Shown piece by piece: positions 9,079 through 17,381 of a stretch of DNA of 64,000 bases. This DNA comes from Streptomyces prunicolor NBRC 13075. Its GTDB lineage: Bacteria; Actinomycetota; Actinomycetes; Streptomycetales; Streptomycetaceae. The translations under genes were made by a program, and so were the position numbers. Every line of letters starts with the position of its first letter. The stretch's first letter is position 1. Under the pieces are notes generated by a model. It was not told the DNA's origin and did no database searches. It saw only the letters and a list, made by a program, of their open reading frames with translations. The stretch spans positions 1 through 64,000 of the forward strand of contig NZ_BARF01000062.1 of NCBI RefSeq assembly GCF_000367365.1, given 5' to 3'.

Positions 9079-9168
9079 CCCCGAGCCCGCTCGGCGGAGC
9101 ACGGGGAGGACAATGATCGTGGGACGGCCGCTGTTGGGCGGCGGCCCGTCGACGAAAGGGGGAGTGAC

Positions 9169-9633
9169 GTGACTGTCACCTGGCGCGGGGCCGTCCGCTA
9201 CGCGCTCACCGTCGTTGTCCTGTCCTGGCTGATCGGCGCCGGCGTCGACCTGGTGTGGCAGGCCGCCACCGGTGGCCTCGGCGCATGGGCGTCCTTCTGG
9301 CTGAAGGACCCGGGGAACTGGGTCTTCCTGGTGTGCGGCACGGCGGTCCTGACGCTGGCCCGGCGACTGCTGGCGCCCCTGCCGCGCTGGCGCGTGGTCG
9401 TGGTCGACGGATCCGTGTACCTGCTGGCCCTGCTGCTCTGCGCCGGGCTGTCGGCGTGGGCCACGGGCGACGAGGCGCCGGCGGACGCGGCGTTCGTGGT
9501 GGCGATCTACGCCCTGTTCACCCTCCAGCTTCCCGCGGCCTGGGCGCTGGGCGCGTGGCGGTCCCGGGACCTGGAGGTCGTACTCAGCGCGGTCGCCGCC
9601 GGGGACACCCGCAGGGACGTGCGCGAGCGGTGA
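9169..9633 (+). CDS. Four-helix membrane protein, unknown
   Basis: A 154-residue protein with four predicted membrane segments, at about residues 8-28, 44-62, 74-95 and 103-125. GTG at 9169 is preceded by AAAGGGGGA. Its stop overlaps the GTG of the next gene (GTGA), so the two are translationally coupled and probably function together. The partner is a thiol-disulfide lipoprotein, but this protein lacks the cysteine pair of CcdA-type electron donors, so it is not an obvious CcdA. Confidence 0.75.
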   Translation: MTVTWRGAVRYALTVVVLSWLIGAGVDLVWQAATGGLGAWASFWLKDPGNWVFLVCGTAVLTLARRLLAPLPRWRVVVVDGSVYLLALLLCAGLSAWATGDEAPADAAFVVAIYALFTLQLPAAWALGAWRSRDLEVVLSAVAAGDTRRDVRER

Positions 9634-10190
9634 CGACGACTCGACGCGCGTACGTGACCGTGGCCGCCGCGTGCGCGGTCCTCGCGGGCTGCTCCGCACC
9701 GGCCCCGATCAGCGACGCCAGCCCCGGGGATCCACTCACCCGGACCTTCAAGGAGGGGAAGCGTCCCGCCGTGGCGGATCTGGCCGGGACCTCGCTGGAC
9801 GGCGACGCGATCCGGCTCTCCGACTATCGCGGCAAGGTGGTCCTGCTCAACGCCTGGGCGTCCTGGTGCGGTCCCTGCCGGGCGGAGGCGCCCGAGCTGA
9901 AGAAGGTCCAGCAGGAGTGGGGCGGGCGCGGACTGCGGGTGCTGGGGCTCGACAACGACGGGAACCGTTCCGCCGGTCTCGCGTTCCAGAAGGCCCACGA
10001 CCTGGCCTATCCGTCCCTGCACGATCCGTCGAGCAAGCAGGCCCTGCGGCTGCCGCGCGGCCTGGTGAACACACAGGCGCTGCCGTACACGATCGTCATC
10101 GACCCGACCGGGAAGGTGGCGGCGACGCGGATGGGCGCGGTGACCCGCGACCAGCTCGCGAAGATCGTCGAGCCGCTGCTGCCCAAGTAG
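9630..10190 (+). CDS. TlpA/ResA-like thiol-disulfide oxidoreductase lipoprotein
   Basis: A 186-residue lipoprotein with a thioredoxin fold. The GTG at 9630 overlaps the previous stop by four bases (GTGA) and starts a lipoprotein signal with lipobox VLAGC. The redox motif WCGPC has cysteines at residues 80 and 83, inside the typical AhpC-TSA/TlpA context (LSDYRGKVVLLNAWASWCG). The cis-Pro region appears as ALPYTIVIDPTG. The family reduces or isomerises disulfides outside the membrane, for example in cytochrome c maturation or protein folding. The only neighbour tied to it is the upstream four-helix membrane protein. Confidence 0.92.
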   Translation: MTTTRRAYVTVAAACAVLAGCSAPAPISDASPGDPLTRTFKEGKRPAVADLAGTSLDGDAIRLSDYRGKVVLLNAWASWCGPCRAEAPELKKVQQEWGGRGLRVLGLDNDGNRSAGLAFQKAHDLAYPSLHDPSSKQALRLPRGLVNTQALPYTIVIDPTGKVAATRMGAVTRDQLAKIVEPLLPK

Positions 10191-10265
10191 CGCTCCGGTA
10201 TGCGTAGTTCTTTACGGACTACGGACTACGGACTACGGGTCGTTCGGGATAGGGGTTGTACGGGA

Positions 10266-10362
10266 TACCGGCTGCCGCCTGGCGTACTCGGTCCGTGCCC
10301 ATCGCCGGGAGAGGGCGCTGGCGCGGACCGAGTCCGAGTCCGCCGGAGGGCGGCAGCCGGTA
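10266..10362. terminator. Long nested dyad between convergent genes
   Basis: TACCGGCTGCCGCC (10266-10279) pairs perfectly with GGCGGCAGCCGGTA (10349-10362). Nested inside, ACTCGGTCCG (10286-10295) pairs with CGGACCGAGT (10324-10333). The structure sits between the convergent TlpA-like gene and the dioxygenase gene, so a termination role is likely. The outer stem is unusually long-range. Just upstream (about 10210-10240) GGACTAC is repeated three times in tandem. Confidence 0.6.
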
Positions 10363-10414
10363 GGGATGTGATCGGCGGATCCCGATCAGTACTTCCTGGT
10401 CATCTGCCTCCAGT

Positions 10415-11254
10415 TCAGCTTGTGCTGACGCCCACGGTCAGGGTGGCCGTGTAGCCGTCGGACACGCTCGTGCCGAGCGCGGTCAGGGTGAGCAGGCCGG
10501 ACGCGGCGCCGCCCTCGTCGTAGATCGAGTCGTCGGCGAGCGCCGTCTCCGCCGTGGTGTTGTCCGAGTACGGCGAACTGGCCTGTATCTCCTCGTTGAT
10601 GTCGGCGTCGAAGAACAGCTGGCCGGTGTGGACGACCGTGCCGCCGGTGTAGGTGCCGTCGGCGAGCGTCACGTCCGTGTGCACCCGCATATGGACGTGG
10701 ACGGCGCGGGAGACGTAGTGCCCCGGCCAGATGGACGTGATGCTCGCCTGCCCGCTGGAGTCGGTCATCTGACCGCCGCGCAGGAAGGTGCCGTCGTCGT
10801 CCTCGGTGTGGCCGTTCTTGCCGACGTAGCCGGAGTACTCGCCGAGCGAGTCGCAGTGCCAGAGCTCGACCAGGGCGTCGGCGAGCGGCGCGCAGTCGTT
10901 GTCCTGGTCGACGACGGTGAAGGTGTACTGGACCTCGACGCCTTCCTTCTCCTCTCTGATGTCCTCGCGGATCAGGGCGCCGTCGAGCGAGTACGGGCCT
11001 TCGGTGACCTCCGCGGTGAGGGTGCAGACGCTGCTCGTGGCCGACGCGGACGCGTCGGTGGTCACGGTGGAGGTCGACGCGTCGGTGGTGGTCGTGGGGG
11101 TGTCGGCCGAGGCGAAGCCGGCCGCCGCGAGGCCGCCCGCCAGGGCCACGGTGCCGCCGCCGATCAGAACGCGGCGGCGCTGGACGCCCTTGTCCCGGCG
11201 GTGCCGGGCGGGCTGTTGGTCGAGCTGCTGGTCGTTCTCGTTGATTCCCGTCAT
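10415..11254 (-). CDS. Tat-exported intradiol ring-cleavage dioxygenase (copy 1)
   Basis: A protein of about 279 residues related to protocatechuate 3,4-/catechol 1,2-dioxygenases, which open aromatic rings between the two hydroxyls using Fe(III). After ATG 11254 comes a Tat-like signal (QRRRVLIGGGTVALAGG) and a Thr/Ser linker. The catalytic domain shows TEGPYSLDG, VELWHCDSLGEYSGY and PGHYVSRAVHVHMRV. The two Tyr and the HxH in these motifs are the expected iron ligands. There is no clear SD upstream of 11254. Export suggests action on lignin-type aromatics outside the cell. A paralogue lies at 12244-13008. No carbohydrate-binding domain is attached. Confidence 0.9.
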   Translation of the reverse strand: MTGINENDQQLDQQPARHRRDKGVQRRRVLIGGGTVALAGGLAAAGFASADTPTTTTDASTSTVTTDASASATSSVCTLTAEVTEGPYSLDGALIREDIREEKEGVEVQYTFTVVDQDNDCAPLADALVELWHCDSLGEYSGYVGKNGHTEDDDGTFLRGGQMTDSSGQASITSIWPGHYVSRAVHVHMRVHTDVTLADGTYTGGTVVHTGQLFFDADINEEIQASSPYSDNTTAETALADDSIYDEGGAASGLLTLTALGTSVSDGYTATLTVGVSTS

Positions 11255-11522
11255 GGCAAGGAAGCTAGGGCGGTACCTGAAGGATTCCTTAATGTGCGGC
11301 TGTGAAGGGCCTGGGGACGGAACGGTCAACGGCCGCTTATTTCAACAGAGTTCACACGCTGTGGAGAGAATGTGAAAGACGCGTCTGTGAATGGCCTGAG
11401 TTCGCGCTGACCGCTTCCTGTGGGGCTCCCTACGATGCGAGCGCGCCGTCGGTCTTCACAGGAACTTCATTGGTTCTTCAAAGACTTGGGGCGCAGCCAC
11501 CCCCCAACCCCAAGGAGAAACC

Positions 11523-12176
11523 ATGCCTGGTGGGCTCCTCCTGAGCGGCGCCGTCGCCGCTCTTCTCACCACCGTGCTGCCCGCGCAGCACTCGTCCTCA
11601 CCCGTGTTCGACGACCCGCCCCCGGACAAGATCGTCATCAACGTCGCCACGGTGAACGGCTCGGGCTGCCCGCAGGGCACGACGGCGGTCGCCGTCTCCG
11701 AGGACAACACCGCCTTCACGGTGACCTACAGCGCGTACCTCGCCCAGGTCGGCGGCAACTCCGACCCCACGGCGTTCCGCAAGAACTGCCAGCTCAACCT
11801 GGTCGTCCACGTCCCGCAGGGCTTCACGTACGCCATCGCGAGCGCCGACTACCGGGGCTTCGCCTCGCTCCAGCGCGGCGCGAGCGGTGCGCAGAAGGCC
11901 TCGTACTACTTCCAGGGTTCGTCGAACACCACGAGCAAGAACCACCCCTTCAGTGGCCCCTACGACGACAACTGGCAAGCGAACGACACCACGGAGGTGG
12001 CCCAACTCGTCTGGGCGCCCTGCGGAGTTCAGCGCAACTTCAACATCAACACGGAGCTGCGGGTCAGCGCCGGTTCCTCGTCGTCCAGTGCGGTCAGCTT
12101 CATGACGATGGACTCGACGGACGGCGACATCAGCACGGTGTACCACATGGCGTGGGAGCACTGCCCGGGTTCCTGA
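11523..12176 (+). CDS. DUF4360 secreted protein
   Basis: A 217-residue exported protein with a short hydrophobic signal (LLLSGAVAALLTTVLPAQ). It matches DUF4360: GSGCPQGTTAVAVSEDNTAF, FRKNCQLNLVVHVPQGF, and VWAPCGVQRNFNINTELRV with conserved cysteines. The family is small, secreted and of unknown function, common in Streptomyces and fungi. ATG 11523 has AAGGAGAAACC before it. It lies between the two exported dioxygenases, divergent from copy 1 and convergent with copy 2. The 268-base region before it holds no other gene I can support. Confidence 0.88.
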   Translation: MPGGLLLSGAVAALLTTVLPAQHSSSPVFDDPPPDKIVINVATVNGSGCPQGTTAVAVSEDNTAFTVTYSAYLAQVGGNSDPTAFRKNCQLNLVVHVPQGFTYAIASADYRGFASLQRGASGAQKASYYFQGSSNTTSKNHPFSGPYDDNWQANDTTEVAQLVWAPCGVQRNFNINTELRVSAGSSSSSAVSFMTMDSTDGDISTVYHMAWEHCPGS

Positions 12177-12202
12177 CGTGCGGTGCTGTGAGGTGACATG
12201 AG

Positions 12203-12240
12203 GAAGGGGTGGCCCGTCTCGCACCGCGGGCCACCCCTTC
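12203..12240. terminator. Bidirectional terminator hairpin
   Basis: GAAGGGGTGGCCCG (12203-12216) pairs perfectly with CGGGCCACCCCTTC (12227-12240) around a 10-base loop, between the convergent DUF4360 and dioxygenase genes. Confidence 0.8.
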
Positions 12241-12243
12241 GGC

Positions 12244-13008
12244 TCAGCTCTGCTGGACGCCGAGGGTCAGCGTGCCCGTGTAGCCCGCGGAGGTCGAACC
12301 CGTGACGGTCATGAGGCCGGACGCGGCGCCTGCGTCGTCGTAGATCGAGTCCTGGGCGAGGGTGGTGCGGGTGACCGTGTTGGTCGAGTACGGGGAGATC
12401 TTGGCGACGGCCGTGGTGATGGTCTCGTCGATGAAGAGCTGGCCCGTGTGGAGTTCGCTGCCGCCGGTGAACGAGCCGTCCGAGGTGAGCGTGACGCCGG
12501 TGTGCACCTTGACGTGGATGTGGATGCAGCGGCCGCGGTACCAGCCCGGGTAGATCGTGGTGATGCTCGCGAGACCGCTGGAGTCGGTCAGGACGCCACC
12601 GCGCAGGAAGGTGCCGTCGTCCGGTTCGCTGTGGCCGTTCTGGCCGACGTAGCCGGAGTACTCGCCGAGCGCGTCACTGTGCCAGATCTCGACGAGCGCG
12701 TTGGGGATGACGGCGCAGGTGCTGTCGTCCACGACCGTGAGGGCGAGTTTGAGCGCGATGCCGGCCTTGCCTTCGGTGACGTCGGCGCGGACCAGGGCGC
12801 CGTCGAGGTAGTAGGGACCTTCGGTCATCTCCTTGGTGAGGGTGCAGACTGCCGCCGCCGCTGCGGGAGTCGTGTCCGCGGCGGTGGTGGTCGTGGGGGA
12901 TGAGGGAGCGGCGGCGCCCACGGCCAGTACGGCGGCGGTGGTGCCGGTGGCGATCAGGACGGTACGGCGTCCGACCGGGGTGGGGGTGGCTCCGTTGTTG
13001 TCTGTCAT
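12244..13008 (-). CDS. Tat-exported intradiol ring-cleavage dioxygenase (copy 2)
   Basis: A protein of about 254 residues, paralogous to the product of 10415-11254, with the same motifs: TEGPYYLDGALVRADV, VEIWHSDALGEYSGY, and PGWYRGRCIHIHVKV with the HxH iron ligands. The N-terminus has a Tat-like signal (GRRTVLIATGTTAAVLAVG). ATG 13008 is preferred; a GTG two codons upstream (13014) is possible since AAGG lies between the spacing optima of both. Copy 2 lacks the long acidic linker of copy 1. The presence of both copies may reflect different catechol substrates. Confidence 0.9.
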   Translation of the reverse strand: MTDNNGATPTPVGRRTVLIATGTTAAVLAVGAAAPSSPTTTTAADTTPAAAAAVCTLTKEMTEGPYYLDGALVRADVTEGKAGIALKLALTVVDDSTCAVIPNALVEIWHSDALGEYSGYVGQNGHSEPDDGTFLRGGVLTDSSGLASITTIYPGWYRGRCIHIHVKVHTGVTLTSDGSFTGGSELHTGQLFIDETITTAVAKISPYSTNTVTRTTLAQDSIYDDAGAASGLMTVTGSTSAGYTGTLTLGVQQS

Positions 13009-13110
13009 GAACACGGCACCTTAGGAGCGGAAGCTGTCGCCAGGCTGTGCGAATCGCAAAGTGATGGTCCGTCAAGTCAATTGCAAGACAGGCGAGTTAC
13101 GGCGCTGTCA

Positions 13111-13158
13111 CCGGTCGCGCTATGACGGCTGCTGCCGGTCGCGCTACGACGGTTGCTG
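13111..13158. repeat. 24-bp tandem duplication
   Basis: CCGGTCGCGCTATGACGGCT and its four following bases (13111-13134) are repeated at 13135-13158 with two mismatches. The repeat lies at the edge of the decayed region that holds the MarR-like and epimerase-like remnants, so it may be a trace of rearrangement. Confidence 0.7.
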
Positions 13159-13335
13159 TCGGCGCCCGCCCTCCGTGAGCTCGGCGAGTTCGGCGAGCGT
13201 CGCCGCGATGGCCGGCAGGAGGTCGGCCGGGATGTGGTCGAGGACCCGGCGCCGGGCGCTGGCGAGGTGGGAGGGCTGGGCCGCGTGCATGGCGCGCAGC
13301 CCGGCGTCGGCGAGATCGCCCTGGAGAGCGCGGAG
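13144..13335 (-). pseudogene. Remnant of a MarR-type regulator (C-terminal part)
   Basis: On the minus strand the frame reads LQGDLADAGLRAMHAAQPSH, then a helix ending VLDHIPADLLPAIAATLAEL. This resembles the end of Streptomyces MarR regulators: the wing followed by the dimerisation helix. The DNA-binding part is missing; upstream in the same frame the sequence has no regulator features. It is therefore probably a decayed gene. It overlaps or abuts a second remnant on the other strand. Confidence 0.5.
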
Positions 13336-13344
13336 GCCGGCGGC

Positions 13345-13497
13345 ATGATGCAACTGGCCGCAGACCAGGACGAGTTGGTCACCAGCGCCAAGGCCCACCG
13401 CCTGCTGGGCTGGACCCCGCGCCACACCTCGTTCACGGACGCGCCCACCCGGCACTACCTCGCCTGGAAGGCGGCTCGGCCCGTCAGTACTCGGTAA
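13345..13497 (+). pseudogene. Remnant of an NAD-dependent epimerase/dehydratase (C-terminal end)
   Basis: The frame ending at 13497 reads TSAKAHRLLGWTPRHTSFTD followed by a Tyr/Trp-containing tail. This is how extended short-chain NAD(P)-dependent epimerases end (SSAKARRELGWTPRH-like). The Rossmann fold and catalytic YxxxK are absent, so only the last 45 or so residues remain. With the MarR-like remnant on the opposite strand it fills the otherwise gene-free 605-base stretch 13009-13613. A small hairpin (GAGGTC/GACCTC, 13513-13530) follows it. Confidence 0.5.
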
Positions 13498-13613
13498 CCG
13501 AAGAGCATGGGCGAGGTCCACCACGACCTCCCCGAAAGCGGCCCCGCGCCACCCAACACCCTGAACACGCCCGCCAGTTGATCACCGACGCCGCTGTGAT
13601 GCTCTGCCCGTCG

Positions 13614-14510
13614 TCACGGACGGTCGCTTCCCGAGGTCCGCCACCGGGGAAGAACGTCCGCGGCGATCCGGTCGACCACCGACCGCGGCGCGGAGAAGGG
13701 ACCCTGCGCACGCGGCCACGGGGCGACGACATCGGTGAACCCCAACTCGTCGGCCCGGCCCAGGAAATCGTCGAAGCAGTCGGCCGACTGGATACTGAGC
13801 ACCGGTGCGGCATCGGTCTGCAGCATCCGCCGGAACGCCGGATCGCCCTCGCGTCCGTGCACCGCGAGGGCGGCCGTCATCCGGTCGCTCGCCTCCGAGA
13901 CAAGACCCCACCACGCATCGAGCCGCTCCGCCCTGCCTCCGATCGTCACCCACCCCTGCCCGTACCGTGCCGCGACGGACGCTGCCCCGGGACCGTTGGC
14001 CGCCACTATGAACGGCAGCCGCGGCCGCTGCCGGCACCCGGGCACCGAACGAGCGTCGACGGCGGAGTAGTAGTCACCCTCGAAGGAGACATGGTCCTCG
14101 CGGAGGAGCCGGTCAAGCAGCTCGACGAACTCGCCGAACCTGCGAACCCGGCTCTTCGGCGCTCCCGCCCCGAAGACGTCGACGTCGTACCCGCTCTCCG
14201 CACCGGCGCCGACGCCGAGAGTGAGACGCCCTTCGCTGATCTCGTCGAGGCCGATCAGGTCGCGGGAGAAGGCCACCGGGTGGCGGAAGTTCGGGCTGGC
14301 CACAAGCGTGCCGATCTCCAGCCGCGAGGTGACCAGTGCGGCGAGGGTCAGCGTCGGCACCGTGCCGTACCACGGGCCGTCGAGCAGCCCGTCCCAGCCG
14401 AGATGGTCGAAGGTCCAGCCGTGGTCGAACCCGTACTCTTCGAGGCTCGCCCAGATCTTCCGGGCGGATTCTCCGGAGTGCTCCGGCAATACCGTCATCC
14501 CCACGCGCAT
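13614..14510 (-). CDS. LLM-class (luciferase-like) flavin-dependent oxidoreductase
   Basis: A 298-residue TIM-barrel enzyme of the bacterial luciferase/F420 family, using reduced FMN or F420. ATG 14510 has AGGGGGG at five bases; an ATG six codons earlier lacks this. Family motifs are visible: LVTSRLEIGTLVASPNFRHP, then DEISEGRLTLGVGAGAES, and a GRAERLDAWW segment. The substrate cannot be inferred. The ending ADVLPRWRTSGSDRP suggests a complete protein. It is divergent from the APH-like gene. Confidence 0.88.
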   Translation of the reverse strand: MRVGMTVLPEHSGESARKIWASLEEYGFDHGWTFDHLGWDGLLDGPWYGTVPTLTLAALVTSRLEIGTLVASPNFRHPVAFSRDLIGLDEISEGRLTLGVGAGAESGYDVDVFGAGAPKSRVRRFGEFVELLDRLLREDHVSFEGDYYSAVDARSVPGCRQRPRLPFIVAANGPGAASVAARYGQGWVTIGGRAERLDAWWGLVSEASDRMTAALAVHGREGDPAFRRMLQTDAAPVLSIQSADCFDDFLGRADELGFTDVVAPWPRAQGPFSAPRSVVDRIAADVLPRWRTSGSDRP

Positions 14511-14642
14511 GTGTGCCCCCCTGGTCATCTCCGCACGGCATACGCGAACACTGCCCTACGGGTCACCGTTGGCGCGATGGCATTGAGCCGCGGCGACAGA
14601 AAACGGGTTGCAGCTGAAGATCGTGACGCGAATGCTTCCCTC

Positions 14643-15548
14643 ATGGAGATGCATGCCAACCAGCTGACGGTGTCGCCTGAGACGGCGCGCACGTTGGTGG
14701 AGCAGCAGTTTCCCGAGTGGCGGGGCCTGCCGGTCAGGAGCATCGCCGCGCAGGGCACGGTCAACGCAGTCTTCCGTATCGGCGATCGGCTCGCGGCCCG
14801 ATTCCCTCTTGAGCCCGCCGAGGCCGAGTCGACGCGGCGCCGGCTGGCGTCCGAAGCGGAAGCGGCTCGCGAGCTGGCAGGTCGCACACGTTTCCCCACG
14901 CCCGAGCCGGTCGCGCTCGGTGAGCCCGGGGCGGGTTACCCGCTTCCGTGGTCGGTGCAGACATGGCTGCCCGGCGTCGTGGCCGCCGACGAGGACCCGG
15001 GCGAATCGTCGGCGTTCGCCGGTGACCTGGCCGATCTCATCGGCGACCTGCGCGCGATCGACACCCATGGCCGCACGTTCGCCGGCACCGGTCGAGGAGG
15101 CGACCTGCGGTCCCATGACTCGTGGATGGAGACCTGTTTCGGACACAGTGAGCAACTCCTGGATGTCCCTCGGCTGCGCCGTGTCTGGGCGACTCTGCGT
15201 GATCTGCCGCGAGGTGCGGCTCGGGACGCCATGGCCCACTGCGATCTGATTCCTGGCAACGTGCTCGTGTCCGCCGGTCGGCTCGCGGGGATTCTCGACG
15301 TCGGCGGCTTCGGGCCGGCCGACCCTTCGCTGGATCTCGTGAGCGCGTGGCATTTGCTTGAGGCCGGGCCGCGGCAGGTGCTCCGTGACCGCCTGGGCAG
15401 CGACGACCTTGAATGGGCGCGAGGCAAGGCGTGGGCTTTTGCTCAGGCGATGGGGTTGGTCTGGTACTACGTCGAAAGCAACCCGGTCATGAGCCGGACG
15501 GGCAGGCGGTCCTTGGAACGCATCCTGGCGGACAAGTCGCTCGCGTGA
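14643..15548 (+). CDS. Aminoglycoside phosphotransferase (APH)-family kinase
   Basis: A 301-residue kinase-like protein. The start is ATG 14643 (a second ATG two codons later is possible). The N-lobe shows IAAQGTVNAVFRIGDRLAAR with a nucleotide-binding loop. The catalytic loop is HCDLIPGNVL, with Asp and Asn of the Brenner motif intact. The metal site is DVGGFGPADPSLDL, keeping Asp where many members have DFG or DWE. APH enzymes phosphorylate antibiotics, homoserine, choline or sugars. Nothing nearby fixes the substrate, so resistance should not be assumed. It is divergent from the LLM oxidoreductase. Confidence 0.85.
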   Translation: MEMHANQLTVSPETARTLVEQQFPEWRGLPVRSIAAQGTVNAVFRIGDRLAARFPLEPAEAESTRRRLASEAEAARELAGRTRFPTPEPVALGEPGAGYPLPWSVQTWLPGVVAADEDPGESSAFAGDLADLIGDLRAIDTHGRTFAGTGRGGDLRSHDSWMETCFGHSEQLLDVPRLRRVWATLRDLPRGAARDAMAHCDLIPGNVLVSAGRLAGILDVGGFGPADPSLDLVSAWHLLEAGPRQVLRDRLGSDDLEWARGKAWAFAQAMGLVWYYVESNPVMSRTGRRSLERILADKSLA

Positions 15549-15571
15549 CGTGAAGCAGCCGCTGGTCCCGG

Positions 15572-16051
15572 GTGAGGGACATGACCGAAGATCGGCCGAT
15601 GGAACCCTTCGACCCCCAACGCGCGGAACCCGGCCGCTACCCGCGACTTGAGGCCGCTCTCGCCACCGTCAACCGTGACCTCGCGGCAACCCTCCCCGAC
15701 CAGCCGCCACTCGTGCTGATGGTCTGGGAGGAACAGGTCTACGTCGCCGTGTCCGACGGAACCTGGCACCACAACGGTCTCCAGGAACCGGACGACGACG
15801 CCCTCGACGCCCTGGGCCCCGTCGCGGACGCGGCGCAGGAGACGGTGGCCGACCGGCTCTGGCTGGCCTGGCCGATGTGCCCGTTCCACAAGCTCGGCAC
15901 GCATCTTCGCCCCGAGGGCACGGCGCCCGACTGGGACTGGGACGACGGCTGGAGCGGGCGTCTGGTGTGGTGGTGCAGGGGCGGTACGGCCGGCGGTGAC
16001 TGCCATGACCTCGCGCCGGTGGGGGAACTCGCCGGCGTGACACAGCCGTAG
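15572..16051 (+). CDS. Small hypothetical protein with possible Cys/His metal site
   Basis: A 159-residue soluble protein that I do not recognise. It is rich in Trp and Asp. The second half has WPMCPFHKLGTHLRP and later LVWWCRGGTAGGDCHDLAPV. The spaced CPxH and CxH pairs could bind a metal. Two starts are possible, GTG 15572 and ATG 15581; neither has an ideal SD. It is convergent with the TetR-like gene, seven bases away. Confidence 0.6.
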   Translation: MRDMTEDRPMEPFDPQRAEPGRYPRLEAALATVNRDLAATLPDQPPLVLMVWEEQVYVAVSDGTWHHNGLQEPDDDALDALGPVADAAQETVADRLWLAWPMCPFHKLGTHLRPEGTAPDWDWDDGWSGRLVWWCRGGTAGGDCHDLAPVGELAGVTQP

Positions 16052-16058
16052 CGCCGCT

Positions 16059-16352
16059 CTACGTGGTCGGCCGGATGCCCAGCGCCGCCAGGCACAGGGC
16101 GATCGCCGCCTCCACGCACTCGGCCGGGGTGCGCCCCGGCGGCGGATCGAGGATCGCGCCGTGGATCTGGGCCTCGGCCGCCTGGACCAGGAGCAGTGCG
16201 GTCAGGGTCGGGTCGGGGGAACCCAGGTCGAGGCGGCGCAGGTGGTGTTCCACCTCCGCCGCCATCTCGGTCTGGAACACGCGGAGTTGGGTCGCGGCCT
16301 CGGCGGGGCGCGGGGCCCGCCCTTCGGGCGGACGACGGGACTTCGCGGACAC
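16059..16352 (-). CDS. TetR C-terminal-domain-like protein without HTH
   Basis: A 97-residue product that looks like the ligand-binding half of a TetR regulator: LTALLLVQAAEAQIHGAILD followed by a helix AECVEAAIALCLAALG. The N-terminal DNA-binding domain is absent. The GTG at 16352 lies four bases downstream of the catalase-family stop, so it may be translated by coupling. It is either a truncated remnant or a small partner protein; I lean to a remnant. Confidence 0.45.
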   Translation of the reverse strand: MSAKSRRPPEGRAPRPAEAATQLRVFQTEMAAEVEHHLRRLDLGSPDPTLTALLLVQAAEAQIHGAILDPPPGRTPAECVEAAIALCLAALGIRPTT

Positions 16353-16355
16353 GAC

Positions 16356-17381
16356 CTAGGGAGCGAGCCGGCGTTCCGCCGAGACGGAGTAGGCGTGGCG
16401 GCGGAACGCCAGCATCTTGTCGTCGGAGGCTTCGACGCCCGGGGCGAGGCGGGTCGGGTCGAAGACCTGCTGCTGCCAATGGTCCTCGCGGGGCGAGCGG
16501 GCTGTCACGTGCAGGTGGCCGGCCGGGATCAGCGGGCGGTGCTCCGGCCACGCCTGTGACGGGTCGTGGGTCGGGTCGTTCGGCTCGGCGAGCTGGTACA
16601 CCACGGTGAAGGTGACGGGACCGGTGGTGAGCCGGGAGTCGAGGTCGCCGATGAGGAAGTCCGGGGCGAGTGTCTCGGCGTACGCGGGATCGATCTCGAC
16701 CTCGCCCAGTTGGGGCACGAGACGGTAGCGGAAGGGGCGGCGCACGCCGGACTCGTCGACCAGGACGAAGGCGTGCAGCCCGTCGTAGCGGGTGGTCGCG
16801 AAACCGGCGGGTGCCTGTTGCCCGGCGAAGGACTTCAACGCGCCCCGGCTTTCCGGGTGTTGGGCGAGTACGGTGGCGAACTTCCCGGCCGCGGCCAGCT
16901 TTCCCTTCGCCCGGTCCGCGAACCCGCCCTCCGTGGCCGCCATGCCCAGCGCCTCGACGAGGTCGATGAACCCCTCGGGATTGTGACTGGAGAAGACCCG
17001 GAAGTTCGCGGCCACCAGATCCATGACGGCCCTCGCGTCATCGCTACTGCCGTCGCCGTCAAGGAACTTGACCGCCATCCCGCGTACGCCCCGTGCCCGG
17101 TCGTCGGCGGCGAAGTTGCCGGAGCCGTTCGAGAACCGGATGACGGCGGCGGACTCGGCGGTGAGACAGGCGGCGGTGGTCCACTCCGCGATCTGCCCGG
17201 TGGGCACGAACCGTGCGTCGTACACAGCCCCGCGTGCGTGCAGACGGCGATCGTGCGGACGCGGGTGCGCGGCGGCCTCGATCCGGTCGACAGCCTGGGC
17301 CGCGGTCATGCCGTCTTCCGTGACAGAGGAGCCAGGGGAGTCAGAGGCGTCCTGCGGTGACTGTGACATGGCCGGCATCAT
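16356..17381 (-). CDS. Catalase-family heme peroxidase
   Basis: A 341-residue member of the small catalase-related peroxidase family. Motifs: RRLHARGAVYDARFVPTGQ with the distal His, FSNGSGNFAADDRARGVRGM, and near the end RRHAYSVS with the likely heme-ligand Tyr in an RxxxY motif. The ATG at 17381 overlaps the upstream stop (ATGA), so the start is coupled to the membrane-protein gene. Shorter starts at 17378 and 17369 are also in frame. No signal peptide is visible. Family members degrade organic peroxides more than hydrogen peroxide. The nearby MerR regulator suggests stress control. Confidence 0.88.
   Translation of the reverse strand: MMPAMSQSPQDASDSPGSSVTEDGMTAAQAVDRIEAAAHPRPHDRRLHARGAVYDARFVPTGQIAEWTTAACLTAESAAVIRFSNGSGNFAADDRARGVRGMAVKFLDGDGSSDDARAVMDLVAANFRVFSSHNPEGFIDLVEALGMAATEGGFADRAKGKLAAAGKFATVLAQHPESRGALKSFAGQQAPAGFATTRYDGLHAFVLVDESGVRRPFRYRLVPQLGEVEIDPAYAETLAPDFLIGDLDSRLTTGPVTFTVVYQLAEPNDPTHDPSQAWPEHRPLIPAGHLHVTARSPREDHWQQQVFDPTRLAPGVEASDDKMLAFRRHAYSVSAERRLAP

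Noticed and set aside
14643..15548. Calling the APH-like kinase an antibiotic resistance gene
   Set aside because: The family has many substrates and no resistance or biosynthesis context is visible.
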